NCBI GenBank assembly: GCA_036262055.1
Contig: DATAJP010000003.1
Location: 496,001-560,000 of the forward strand
Origin: Ignavibacteria bacterium
Lineage (GTDB): Bacteria > Bacteroidota > Ignavibacteria > Tepidaquicellales > Tepidaquicellaceae
Direction of reading: 5' to 3'
Length of the DNA: 64,000 nucleotides
Position 1 is the first letter of the stretch; each line of letters begins with the position of its first letter. Below, in pieces: positions 1 to 8,476 of the stretch. A program made the position numbers and the translations under genes. Under the pieces are notes generated by a model, which was not told the DNA's origin, made no database searches, and was given only the letters and a program-made list of their open reading frames with translations.

Positions 1-153
1 AGTTTTTCCGTAACCTGCAGGCGCAGTTATAAGAATCAGCTTTTTATCTCTGAATGAATGGATTTTTTCCAGAAGTCTTTCTCTTGAATAATAAAATTCG
101 CTGTTAGAAGGCGAAATTATCTTCTGAGAAAATTTAATGTTAATAAGTGACAT
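1..153 (-). CDS. MalT/LuxR-type ATP-binding transcriptional regulator, N-terminal fragment
   Basis: The reverse strand is open from an ATG at 153 to the window edge (51 codons) and ends in APAGYGKT, a Walker A motif. The preceding residues, about 20 positions after a short N-terminus, contain the Y-x-S-R-E-R-L-L-x-K-I pattern that opens the STAND-type NTPase of MalT/LAL regulators. Full family members carry a C-terminal LuxR helix-turn-helix, which lies outside the window. The start is the first in-frame ATG, and the gap to the next gene is 127 bases. The family call rests on about 50 residues only. Confidence 0.6.
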   Translation of the reverse strand, partial: MSLINIKFSQKIISPSNSEFYYSRERLLEKIHSFRDKKLILITAPAGYGKT

Positions 154-280
154 TCCCCAATTTAAATCCTTACAATAAATAAATAAATTTATTAAAAAGT
201 AAGGTTAATATTTTGGTAATTGTCTAAAAATGCCTCACTTTTATAGGAATCTACCACTATAACTATAAAAATAAGTTAAA

Positions 281-802
281 CTACTTTTTGCCCATAAGTG
301 CATGAAGACCATCTGTTTTTTTGCCGCGTAAATGCTTAAATACTCGTTTAATATTTAACTTAAGAGAATCTTGGGTTTTCAGAGATCCAAGATATCGAGC
401 TATTTCTTTTTGACGTCCCGGTGTAAGTTTGTCAAATGCAGCTTTTGCTTTTCTGTCTTTGAGAAGTGCTTTTTGAAATAAAATAGGTATAGTAAATGTG
501 GGGGGTGAAGGATTAAATGCAATCGTTACTTTTATTTTTTGTCCGGCGATGGTAGTGACACTCTTTGTGAATTTAAGCCCGGCGGCTTTTGCTATAACAT
601 TGTTAATATATAATCGCCAGTCACCTGAATATCGAACTAATGTTTGCTGAAAAGCTGCGCCATTAACTTTGCCTTCGACAGGAATTGGACTCGTTTCTTT
701 ACCTGCCTGTTTAAAGATAAATTTTAATATTGAATCTGGCGGACGCACATAAGGATTAACGCCAATTATTAAAATTTCAGCACTGAACGTCCGCCTCTTC
801 AT
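281..802 (-). CDS. YdeI/OmpD-associated (DUF1905) family protein
   Basis: A 173-residue protein. The N-terminal half (about 6-95) fits the DUF1905 beta-barrel-like fold, with the I-P-V-x-G-K-V-N-G-x-x-F-Q-Q-T-L and W-R-L-Y-I-N-N patterns. The C-terminal 60 residues fit the YdeI/OmpD-associated helical domain (LTPGRQKEIARYLGSLKTQD, then a basic tail). There is no signal peptide, so it is probably cytoplasmic. Some relatives are linked to bacteriocin protection, but the molecular role is unknown. Its ATG overlaps the TGA stop of the upstream activase gene by four bases (ATGA), which suggests translational coupling in one operon. Confidence 0.75.
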   Translation of the reverse strand: MKRRTFSAEILIIGVNPYVRPPDSILKFIFKQAGKETSPIPVEGKVNGAAFQQTLVRYSGDWRLYINNVIAKAAGLKFTKSVTTIAGQKIKVTIAFNPSPPTFTIPILFQKALLKDRKAKAAFDKLTPGRQKEIARYLGSLKTQDSLKLNIKRVFKHLRGKKTDGLHALMGKK

Positions 803-3800
803 GCCATAACTTCTTCTTCCTTTTTAAATCCTATCTCTTCAACTCTCACAATATCATTTTTCTTTTCATCAAGGAATTTAATTCGTTTCAATAATTCTTC
901 TTCATTTCTCAACTTCGCTTCAAGCTCTTTTAATTTTTCTTCAATAGTTCTTTGTTTGTTGTTTTTCGCTATCATGTCTTCGCGATATCGTTTCAAGAAG
1001 TAGCTGATTGTCTCAACACGAATCTTAATTGCACCCGATGGCTTATTCTCGTCAATGTCTTTGAATGAAAAATACGGTGTTCCCGAACTTTCAACAATCT
1101 CCTGAATTACCGTATAAATCGGAGCATCATGTCCGCATTTAAATGATGAAAGCTCAAGCGCAACAAGGTTCGGATGCCTTGCAGTATATTTCGCAGCCCA
1201 GACTTTTCGCGATGTATTTTCAGAATAAGAATTTTTCCATACGTCTTCAATGTCCATAGCAGATTTAATCATGCCTGCTTCGACCTCAGCACCGAATAGT
1301 TCTTCTAAAACATCAGGGTCAGTCGGCAATGTATCTTGATAGAAAACAGGATATCCAAGCTTTTGGAATTCCTCCAGTATTTCGTGATTAATTCCCGGGT
1401 CATTGTGATACGGTCTTGCAAGAACAACAATTCCGATTTTATCTTCTTTCTTCAAATCATCAAGCGTTTTTCTTGAACCGTCTTTAAGGTCATTCATGAA
1501 TTTATTATACGCCTTATATCCTTCATTGACTGCTTTATAATTCTCTTCCTCTGTTAGTCCAAGTCTGTCCTTAAACTCTTCAAACAACTGTCTTGCCGTC
1601 AATTGCGGATTGAACAATTGAACAAATGTTGATATATACTCAAGTCCTGATTCCTTAAACAAGTCACCTTCTTTTGTAAATGCAGCTTTTGCGGCTTCAA
1701 TCGTTGCGGTAATTGTTGGACAAGCATTATGCGCCTGCGCATGCACCAAATCAGACGGCATATTATCGACTATCGGAGAAAAAATGAAATCAAGTTTTTT
1801 CTTTTTATGCTGAACATACATCAGGTTATGAACGTGAGGGATAGCAACTTTCGACGGGAAGCATGGGTCAATGCTTCCGCGCTTTGCGCCTGCTTTGTAA
1901 AGCTCCTCGGAAGTATATTCCGAATAAACAAAATTACCCGGCATAATTCCAAGCGCTTCAAAATACGCAGTGAAAAACGGAGTATGCTGATACATATTAA
2001 GCAACCTCGGAATGCCAATTACAATCTTGCTTCGTTTCTCGACAAGCTCTTTTCTCTTTGCCCATTCATCTTTTTTTGCTTTTGATACAAACATTCCTTT
2101 CGGTTCCTCACCAACCGGCTCTGCAACAACAGTTGGTTTAAATCCAACAAATGCCTTAGTCGCCGCCTGGTCAACAAAATTCGGATTAGCTTTCTTAATG
2201 TCATCGAGACCTTTCTTGATGTCTTTCATATCGTTAATATCTTCAACAGTTCCCTTTTCACAAGTTGCAATAATCAATCTCTGCGTTCCCTCCGCCATCG
2301 GCACCTTTGACTTCGGATTAATAACTTCTTCCGCAGGAATCACGTTCAGCTCTAAAAACTTTTTCTTTTCTGCTTCATAATTTGCGTCTTCTTTAATATC
2401 AGTCTTAACATCAATAAAAGTTCTCAGACATTTATTCTTGCAGAAATAACATCTCGTCGATTCTTCTCTCGTGGTTTTGAAAACAATCTTAGCAACTTTT
2501 TCAAGTCCGATAAACGATGTCCTATGTCCGTTTGCATATAATCTCGCTGCTTCGATACCGCATCCTATTGCCCCCGCTTCACCCGTATGTTTATGAACAA
2601 ATACATTAGGTGTAATTCCCGAGCCTTTAAATCTATCCTCTATAAAATCAACCTGTGTCTTTACAGCCGCTAAGTTATGCTGTGTTCCGCCTTGTAGCAC
2701 GAATGTTTTACCAAGCTTTGCAAGATTCGGAATTTGCGATACATAAAGCCAGATATTTTTCGGAAGCACATTTGCTAGTCCTGCCATGATTTCCTCGGCT
2801 TTCCATCCCTGTCTTTGGAAATCAACAATGTCAGACTGCATAAACACCGCGCATCCATACCCGAACATCGGATATGTCTTTGCAGAAAATGCTACATCGG
2901 CAAACTGCTCAACAGGATATCCAAATCCCTGCGCAGTCGATTGTAAGAAATATCCGTTGCCGGCAGAGCATTGCGTGTTCAATTTAAAATCAACAACTCT
3001 TCCCTGATTTAAAATAATAATTTTAATATCCTGACCGCCGACATCGCAAATTACATCACAATCAGGATAAAAATGCAGTCCCGCCTGCGTGTGCGCAACA
3101 GTCTCAACAAGCGCAACGTCTGCATTTAGCACATCCTTCAAAATATCCTTCGCATATCCCGTTGTTCCGACACCAAGTACTTCAAGAGTCGCGCCCTGCT
3201 CCTCAACCTGCTGCTGGATTTTATAAATAATCTCCATTGTATCTTCAATCGGATTACCTTTCGATAGCTGATATGACTTAATCAAAACTTGCTTATCCAG
3301 GGAAATCAAAGCCGCCTTAGTTGAAGTGGAACCGCCGTCAATACCTATAAATCCGCGCACAACTTCGCCCGGCTTAAACTGTGCCGGTTTAAATTTCTCT
3401 AAAGTATGCTTTGCCTTAAATTCCGCCAGTTCTTCTTCAGTTTTATAAAGCCCGGTATCATTTCCGCCGCTCATTCGCTTCTTTTCTTCCTCACGCCCGA
3501 CCAAAATATAATGCTCAAGTCCGCCCCATCCTTTATAAACCCCGATATGCTCTTCCTCTTCCTTGCCAAACTCAATTGCTCCAATTGCAGCAAAATACTG
3601 AGCATTGTCAGGCACAATAATCAGGTCTTCGGGAGTCTTTCCCGGAGGTAATTCGACCTTACGTTCTTTCCAGATTTTGGGAATATTATGCCTCCAGCAA
3701 TCTTTCATTCCTTTGATGTAAGTATTAGGTCCGCCAAGCAGTAAGACCTCCGGTCTTAAAGTATGTCCTCGCGTTAAAACTGATATATTCTGCTGAATAA

Positions 3801-4419
3801 TCGATTCAAAAAGCGAAGCCATAAGCTCATCTGCAGGTACCCCTGATTTCTGCAAACCGTTGATGTCTGTCTCTGCAAATACACCGCATTTACCGGCAAC
3901 AGGATGAAGCTTCAAGCCCTCATATCCCATTTGGCAAAGCTGGTCAGCAGGAATTTTGAGCTTTGCGTTAATCTTATCAATAACCGCGCCTGTTCCACCC
4001 GCGCATTTGTCATTCATCGAAGGAATTTTCTTCTTCTTCCCCGTCTCGGGGTCTTCTTTGAAGATGATAATCTTCGCATCCTGACCGCCAAGCTCGATTA
4101 CCGAGCCCGTATTGGGATAAAGCTTCTCAACTGCAAGAGAAACAGCGTTCACTTCCTGCACAAACTTTGCTCCGAGATGCTTTCCGATATTTGCTCCACC
4201 CGAACCCGTCACAAAAATTCTGAACTCATCAGGATTTGTCAGATTCAGGTCTTTCTCTATATTCTTAAGAAGCTCAAGAGTTTTTTCGGGCTGTTTAGTG
4301 TCGTGCCTCTGATAATCACTCCACAACATTTCGTCAGTATCCATGTCAACAACAATTGCCTTTACTGTCGTCGAGCCCACATCAAGCCCTATATAGTATT
4401 TCCTTTTAATATCTGCCAT
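799..4419 (-). CDS. acyl-CoA dehydratase activase, double BadF/HgdC-type ATPase with DUF2229 domain
   Basis: A 1206-residue protein with two tandem ASKHA ATPase domains. Domain 1 (about 8-285) has GLDVGSTTVK at 11-20, GGQDAK at 111-116 and cysteines 139 and 178 in the CAGGTG and CGVFAETD contexts, the positions that bridge the [4Fe-4S] cluster in HgdC-type activases. Domain 2 (about 356-640) repeats the plan: GIDGGSTSTK, GGQDIK at 461, Cys484 and Cys523. A C-x-x-C-x-x-x-C motif (657, 660, 664) follows, then a DUF2229-like domain from about 800. HgdC-type activases donate ATP-driven low-potential electrons to radical dehydratases. The likely partner is the gene at 5156-6985. In many relatives this activase and the partner form one long chain; here they are separate and a transposase lies between them. 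The substrate is unknown. Confidence 0.85.
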   Translation of the reverse strand: MADIKRKYYIGLDVGSTTVKAIVVDMDTDEMLWSDYQRHDTKQPEKTLELLKNIEKDLNLTNPDEFRIFVTGSGGANIGKHLGAKFVQEVNAVSLAVEKLYPNTGSVIELGGQDAKIIIFKEDPETGKKKKIPSMNDKCAGGTGAVIDKINAKLKIPADQLCQMGYEGLKLHPVAGKCGVFAETDINGLQKSGVPADELMASLFESIIQQNISVLTRGHTLRPEVLLLGGPNTYIKGMKDCWRHNIPKIWKERKVELPPGKTPEDLIIVPDNAQYFAAIGAIEFGKEEEEHIGVYKGWGGLEHYILVGREEEKKRMSGGNDTGLYKTEEELAEFKAKHTLEKFKPAQFKPGEVVRGFIGIDGGSTSTKAALISLDKQVLIKSYQLSKGNPIEDTMEIIYKIQQQVEEQGATLEVLGVGTTGYAKDILKDVLNADVALVETVAHTQAGLHFYPDCDVICDVGGQDIKIIILNQGRVVDFKLNTQCSAGNGYFLQSTAQGFGYPVEQFADVAFSAKTYPMFGYGCAVFMQSDIVDFQRQGWKAEEIMAGLANVLPKNIWLYVSQIPNLAKLGKTFVLQGGTQHNLAAVKTQVDFIEDRFKGSGITPNVFVHKHTGEAGAIGCGIEAARLYANGHRTSFIGLEKVAKIVFKTTREESTRCYFCKNKCLRTFIDVKTDIKEDANYEAEKKKFLELNVIPAEEVINPKSKVPMAEGTQRLIIATCEKGTVEDINDMKDIKKGLDDIKKANPNFVDQAATKAFVGFKPTVVAEPVGEEPKGMFVSKAKKDEWAKRKELVEKRSKIVIGIPRLLNMYQHTPFFTAYFEALGIMPGNFVYSEYTSEELYKAGAKRGSIDPCFPSKVAIPHVHNLMYVQHKKKKLDFIFSPIVDNMPSDLVHAQAHNACPTITATIEAAKAAFTKEGDLFKESGLEYISTFVQLFNPQLTARQLFEEFKDRLGLTEEENYKAVNEGYKAYNKFMNDLKDGSRKTLDDLKKEDKIGIVVLARPYHNDPGINHEILEEFQKLGYPVFYQDTLPTDPDVLEELFGAEVEAGMIKSAMDIEDVWKNSYSENTSRKVWAAKYTARHPNLVALELSSFKCGHDAPIYTVIQEIVESSGTPYFSFKDIDENKPSGAIKIRVETISYFLKRYREDMIAKNNKQRTIEEKLKELEAKLRNEEELLKRIKFLDEKKNDIVRVEEIGFKKEEEVMA

Positions 4420-4440
4420 AATAGAAAATTTTTAGTTTAA

Positions 4441-5058
4441 TTAAGCAACAACTTCATTTATTACCTTTAGAGTGCCGTCAGGACTTACGTCCTGACGGTT
4501 TAAATCAAAATCCCAATCAGTATAAACCTCAATAATACTATTATCACTTTTTAAATAATTTCCGGCACTTGAATAAATCCAATTTTCGGGATTTGAAACT
4601 AAATTTGCTTTAACAGGATTATTATGAATATAATTAATTTTTATTTTTAGAATTTCTTCTGAATAAATAACAACATCATCAAACCTATCCATCCATAACT
4701 TAAACATTTGATTCTTCTTCCCAATTGCATTACTTCTCAATGATTCAATAATTTCGGCATGATTATCTGACTCAAGTTGTTTTCTTATCTTAGTTGAAGT
4801 ATACTTTTTAAAATCTCTCATAAAATCTGATATACTTTCATTTGTTGGAAGTGCTATTATAAAATGAATATGGCTCGGCATAATAACATATGATAAAAGA
4901 TAAGCGTTATGTTCTTTAATTAAGTATTTTAAAGAAGAAATTAAAATATCACTATAATTATTTCCAAGAGAAAAAATTCTTTCAAAATTCATAACGGTAG
5001 TAGTTATAAATAATACATTTCCGTTTTTATCAAATAATGTTCTATTTCTTAAACCCAT
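4441..5058 (-). mobile_element. REP-associated tyrosine transposase (RAYT, IS200/Y1 family)
   Basis: A 205-residue single-domain Y1 transposase. The HUH motif appears as M-P-S-H-I-H (His63, His65), the candidate catalytic tyrosine is Tyr86 in RDFKKYTSTK, and the family hallmark Y-I-H-N-N-P-V-K-A lies near the C-terminus. The length fits RAYTs, which are domesticated single-copy transposases that handle REP palindromes. Three such palindromes are present: two just upstream of the start (5072-5095, 5119-5140) and one inside the 3' end of the coding region (4475-4498), where it encodes RQDVSPD. The element separates the dehydratase gene from its activase gene. All catalytic residues are present, so it may be active. 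Confidence 0.88.
4475..4498. repeat. REP palindrome inside the RAYT 3' end
   Basis: Perfect 10-base arms, CCGTCAGGAC and GTCCTGACGG, around the tetraloop TTAC. It lies within the transposase reading frame and encodes part of its last 20 residues. It matches the two upstream copies in stem and size. Confidence 0.85.
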
Positions 5059-5071
5059 TCTTAATTTATTT

Positions 5072-5095
5072 CGGTCAGGACATAAGTCCTGACCG
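5072..5095. repeat. REP palindrome upstream of RAYT, copy A
   Basis: Perfect 10-base arms, CGGTCAGGAC and GTCCTGACCG, around ATAA. It begins 14 bases from the RAYT start codon. The outer stem bases differ from copy B in a paired way (the G-C to C-G change keeps pairing), so the structure is retained. Confidence 0.85.
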
Positions 5096-5118
5096 CACTG
5101 TGAAATATTTTATGGTGT

Positions 5119-5140
5119 CGTCAGGACTTACGTCCTGACG
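5119..5140. repeat. REP palindrome upstream of RAYT, copy B
   Basis: Nine-base arms, CGTCAGGAC and GTCCTGACG, around TTAC. With copy A it forms a closely spaced pair resembling a BIME. It lies 15 bases beyond the stop codon of the dehydratase gene. Confidence 0.85.
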
Positions 5141-5155
5141 AAAAACTAACCTAAT

Positions 5156-6985
5156 TTAAACAACTGTTTCTTTTATTTCTTCAATAACTTCTTCATCTTT
5201 CTTCACGCTCTTAATCCCATCTTTCTTCATCAATTCTGCAACGTCGAGAATGAAATTCGCTCCGACTCCGGCTATTCCCTTTCTGTGTGATACATGACGG
5301 AAAGGTCTTTGCAATTCTTCATGAGTTTCGACGTATGCTTTTATCTCATCAAGCGAATACCCGCTCTTCTCAAGACACTCGGCATACTCAAGTTTTGCTT
5401 TTGCTTTTGCTTCGCCAAGAGCCATCTGAACTCTCGAATGTGCATTCACATCACCCTCGCCCGATGTTTCAATCGGAAGGAATATCATATCCTTATAAGT
5501 TGAAGTCACAACTGATTGCACACCATCCGACTGCGTCGACGGCATGCAACCAAACGGCTTCAATGAAAGCACCATGTGGCATAAATGATTTATTGTATAA
5601 TAAATACTCTTTCCAACTTCCAGATGCCCCTCACCGCCCTCAACTCTTGAATGATAGAACGGATGTGCAAGCTCAGTCATAATTTTTTGGTCAACAAGCT
5701 CATGAGGCATATTGTCCAATGCCTTTCTGAATCTATTATACTCCCTGTCAAAAACTTTTTCTGCAATTGTCAAAACCAATTTCGATTGCTTATAATTTTT
5801 TTTAAGCTGTATTTTTTCTTTTGCTGTAAGTTTAGTTCCTAGTTCTTTCGAAACAATCAATCCACGCTCATCTTCATTTACTTTCTTTGCCTGATGAAGC
5901 ATGTACATTATCCACGTTGCAATCGGCTCGACAAGCACCTGTGCTCCTTCCCTTTCGAGGAAAGGAAACATATTGAAATTACCATCGCCCTCAGTTGTCT
6001 GCGCCCAGAACTCACCAGTAATCTTCACAATCGGCTTCATTCTGGTTCTGTCAACTTTCACCTCATTGAAAATTCTTTTTGTCTCATGCATTGTTTCCAT
6101 GTAATAATCACCAAGTATCTGGTCTAAGAATTTCACTACATATTCGGAAGCAGGCATTTTCTGAATAAGCTGTCCGAGACGCGAGTTGAAGTCAAAATAT
6201 TTTTTGCTGCGAAGTCTCTCCGCAAACATATCGATTGTTTTCTCAATCGCTTTATCGGTATCACCCGGCGTTACTTCATAAGGTCTTATCTGATATGCAA
6301 CGTCATTAATTACGTCACCAACCATCATTGCATTCAAGATTCCCAAAAAGAAATCAAGGTTCATTTCCAAGCCTGCTTCTGCTTCTTCCTGAGACAATCC
6401 TCCGGTTTGTTGAAACAACAGCACTCTGAAACCATCGAATCCCGAGTTTCTTAAAGCCAGACGGTATTCAGCTTCATACATGCCGAATCTGCACGGACCG
6501 CATGCACCCGCAGTGAAGAAAACATACTTATCTATAATATCCTGCTTGCTCTGACCTTCTTTCTCAAGTGTCTGCAAAAATTGAACAAGATTACCAACGG
6601 TAAAATATGTCGGGTTGCACTGACCGTTATTGCCGTACTCCTTACCTAATTGAAACGCTTTCTTGTCAGGCACAGGAATGTAATCGGTCTTATAACCGAT
6701 TCCCTCAAGGGCACCTTTAATAAGTTTTTCATGCTTCCATGTTAAACCGCCGAAAAGAATCGTTGTGTCTTTTCTTTGTGACCTTGTAAAAGCATGTTCA
6801 AAAGGACGTTTGAAGTGTTCGATTTTTTTGCTCTCGACACCGTATTCCCTTTCAAGACGCTTTTTTTCTTCAAGAAGTGCTTCCTGAATCATTCGTTCTT
6901 TTTCAAGAACAGCATTATTTTTTTCAACTTCGCCCGGAAGTGAAATCTTTCCGATTACTGTTTGAGTGTTTGTTGCTGTTTCCAT
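5156..6985 (-). CDS. 2-hydroxyacyl-CoA dehydratase (HgdB/BcrC-type) subunit
   Basis: A 609-residue protein of the 2-hydroxyglutaryl-CoA dehydratase D-component superfamily. Cysteine contexts suited to an iron-sulfur cluster are visible: NGQCNPTYFT near residue 120, TAGACGPCRFGMYEAEYR near 160, and KPFGCMPSTQSDGVQS near 500, followed by an I-E-T-S-G-E-G motif. The ATG at 6985 is preferred because AAAGGAGG lies 7 bases upstream (6993-7000). A longer frame beginning at 7036 would overlap hpnE. The likely partner is the activase at 799-4419. With a 31-base gap to hpnE it may be co-transcribed with the squalene genes. The exact reaction cannot be read from sequence. Confidence 0.8.
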   Translation of the reverse strand: METATNTQTVIGKISLPGEVEKNNAVLEKERMIQEALLEEKKRLEREYGVESKKIEHFKRPFEHAFTRSQRKDTTILFGGLTWKHEKLIKGALEGIGYKTDYIPVPDKKAFQLGKEYGNNGQCNPTYFTVGNLVQFLQTLEKEGQSKQDIIDKYVFFTAGACGPCRFGMYEAEYRLALRNSGFDGFRVLLFQQTGGLSQEEAEAGLEMNLDFFLGILNAMMVGDVINDVAYQIRPYEVTPGDTDKAIEKTIDMFAERLRSKKYFDFNSRLGQLIQKMPASEYVVKFLDQILGDYYMETMHETKRIFNEVKVDRTRMKPIVKITGEFWAQTTEGDGNFNMFPFLEREGAQVLVEPIATWIMYMLHQAKKVNEDERGLIVSKELGTKLTAKEKIQLKKNYKQSKLVLTIAEKVFDREYNRFRKALDNMPHELVDQKIMTELAHPFYHSRVEGGEGHLEVGKSIYYTINHLCHMVLSLKPFGCMPSTQSDGVQSVVTSTYKDMIFLPIETSGEGDVNAHSRVQMALGEAKAKAKLEYAECLEKSGYSLDEIKAYVETHEELQRPFRHVSHRKGIAGVGANFILDVAELMKKDGIKSVKKDEEVIEEIKETVV

Positions 6986-6992
6986 TTTGGAA

Positions 6993-7000
6993 CCTCCTTT
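6993..7000 (-). promoter_or_regulatory. strong Shine-Dalgarno that fixes the dehydratase start
   Basis: AAAGGAGG on the minus strand, 7 bases before the ATG at 6985. It is one of the few near-consensus ribosome binding sites in this window and decides against the start 17 codons upstream. Confidence 0.75.
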
Positions 7001-7016
7001 AATAAGAATTTTAATT

Positions 7017-8378
7017 TTAAACTTTGTTAAGCACAAGCTCTGCGGCGTTTCTTCCGCTTCGCACCGCGCTTTCTATTGTTGAAGGCAGACCTGTATTTGT
7101 CCAGTCGCCCGCAAGAAATAAATTTTTAATTTTCGTTTCTGCATTATACCTGAATCTCTCAGAATCCACATCGGGAATAAAGGTCGCTCTTTTTTCTTTC
7201 ACTACTTTATAATCTTTTATTTTCAAACTGCCAAATCCCGGTAAACACCTTGATAACTCCTCTTTACACATTTCAAAAATCTTTTCTGCGGTCATATCAA
7301 TCACTTTCCCTCCGTCATATTCAAGAAAATCTGCTCCGCTGATTACCATCGATAAATGTTTATCATTTCGTTTGAATATCCATTGAGTATTCGTTCCGAG
7401 CAGCCCGCTCATGCCAAACGAATTATTTTTAAGAACATTTTCATTTATCACATCTTCAAAAAACAAATGAACCGACACAATCGAAGAATGCTTTATGTCA
7501 AAATCATAATCAAAATATTTAGCAAAATCATTTTCATCAAACAACTCTCTGAATCTAAAGAACGGAACCGACGAAATCACATAATCAAAGCTTTCTTTCT
7601 CCCCCGTTTCATCCTCAATCACTTCAATACTGTCATCCGTAATCTTTAAGCTACTAATTCTTTTATTATCCTCTATTATCATTCCGTTATCTTTGTAATA
7701 CCTGATCGCATAGTCAATCAACAGCTTCGATAAATCTTTATCAGGAATCAACAAGTTTGCATTTCCTTTCTTCCCGAATCCCTCCGCAAGAACATTTGCA
7801 AACACACTTTCGTTTATCTTCTCCAAGCTTGTATTAAACACCGCAAGCAAAAACGGCTCCCAGAAATATTTAATTGCATTGTCACCCTGTCTTAATTCTT
7901 TCAGAAGGTCTTTTACATTTCGTTTCTTTAAAAGCTCATCCGAATACTTCTCCCTGTTAATCAATTTCAGAACCTTCAGAAACCTCCTCTTGTCATTAAA
8001 ACCTAATGGTTTATATCTGAATAAGCCGAGAATTATATTCAGCGGTGCGGTAACACCCGGACAATCCAGCTTAACGCTTTCTTTTCCCTTTTCATAAAAA
8101 CTTATTTCAAGTTTCTTCTGAAAATTCAGTTTGTTCAGGCTCCCGGTTATTTTCAGATACTCAAGAGTATCTTTATACCATCCTGCGAGAATATGCTGTC
8201 CGTTATCTAGCCAAACCTGATTTTTTTCATCATAAAAACTGTAAGCTCTTCCGCCAAACTTGGGCGAACCTTCATACAATTTTATGTCGAGCTTATTTTC
8301 TTTATCAGCTTCTTTCAAAAACACACCTGCCGATAATCCTGCAAGTCCACCGCCGATAATGACAACTTTTTTTTTCAA
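7017..8378 (-). CDS. hpnE: hydroxysqualene dehydroxylase HpnE
   Basis: A 453-residue FAD-dependent amine-oxidase/phytoene-desaturase-like protein. The dinucleotide-binding GGGLAG is at residues 9-14. The N-terminal pattern F-G-G-R-A-Y-S-F with the following LDNGQHILAG is typical of HpnE. The C-terminus has LFLAGDWTNTGLPSTIESAV, the FAD-contacting segment. HpnE reduces hydroxysqualene to squalene, the third step from farnesyl diphosphate. The two preceding genes supply HpnC and HpnD, so the operon order hpnC-D-E is complete. A carotenoid desaturase is the alternative call, made unlikely by the partners. Confidence 0.88.
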   Translation of the reverse strand: MKKKVVIIGGGLAGLSAGVFLKEADKENKLDIKLYEGSPKFGGRAYSFYDEKNQVWLDNGQHILAGWYKDTLEYLKITGSLNKLNFQKKLEISFYEKGKESVKLDCPGVTAPLNIILGLFRYKPLGFNDKRRFLKVLKLINREKYSDELLKKRNVKDLLKELRQGDNAIKYFWEPFLLAVFNTSLEKINESVFANVLAEGFGKKGNANLLIPDKDLSKLLIDYAIRYYKDNGMIIEDNKRISSLKITDDSIEVIEDETGEKESFDYVISSVPFFRFRELFDENDFAKYFDYDFDIKHSSIVSVHLFFEDVINENVLKNNSFGMSGLLGTNTQWIFKRNDKHLSMVISGADFLEYDGGKVIDMTAEKIFEMCKEELSRCLPGFGSLKIKDYKVVKEKRATFIPDVDSERFRYNAETKIKNLFLAGDWTNTGLPSTIESAVRSGRNAAELVLNKV

Positions 8379-8476
8379 AATTTAGTTTTAGCCACAGAGC
8401 ACACAGAGATGTTTTGCAAATTTTTATTTTTTCTCTGTGAACTCTCTAGCATAATTTAAATTATTTTAAAGAACGA
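8379..8476. repeat. hpnD-hpnE gap with a degenerate CACAGAG dispersed repeat
   Basis: This 98-base spacer contains GCCACAGAGCACACAGAGA and a facing TTCTCTGTGAACTCT, related to the GTGTTCTCTGTGGC stretch near 22,575. It looks like one of the window's dispersed imperfect inverted repeats. It does not appear to encode protein. Confidence 0.4.

Noticed and set aside
1729-4440. Several plus-strand and alternative-frame open frames opposite the activase gene
   Set aside because: They lie entirely on the other strand of a well-supported 1206-codon gene with conserved motifs and resemble no known protein.
5287-6127. Plus-strand open frames opposite the dehydratase gene
   Set aside because: Shadow frames of a conserved coding region.
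6986-7036. Longer dehydratase start 17 codons upstream
   Set aside because: It would overlap hpnE and ignore the near-consensus AAAGGAGG before the ATG at 6985.
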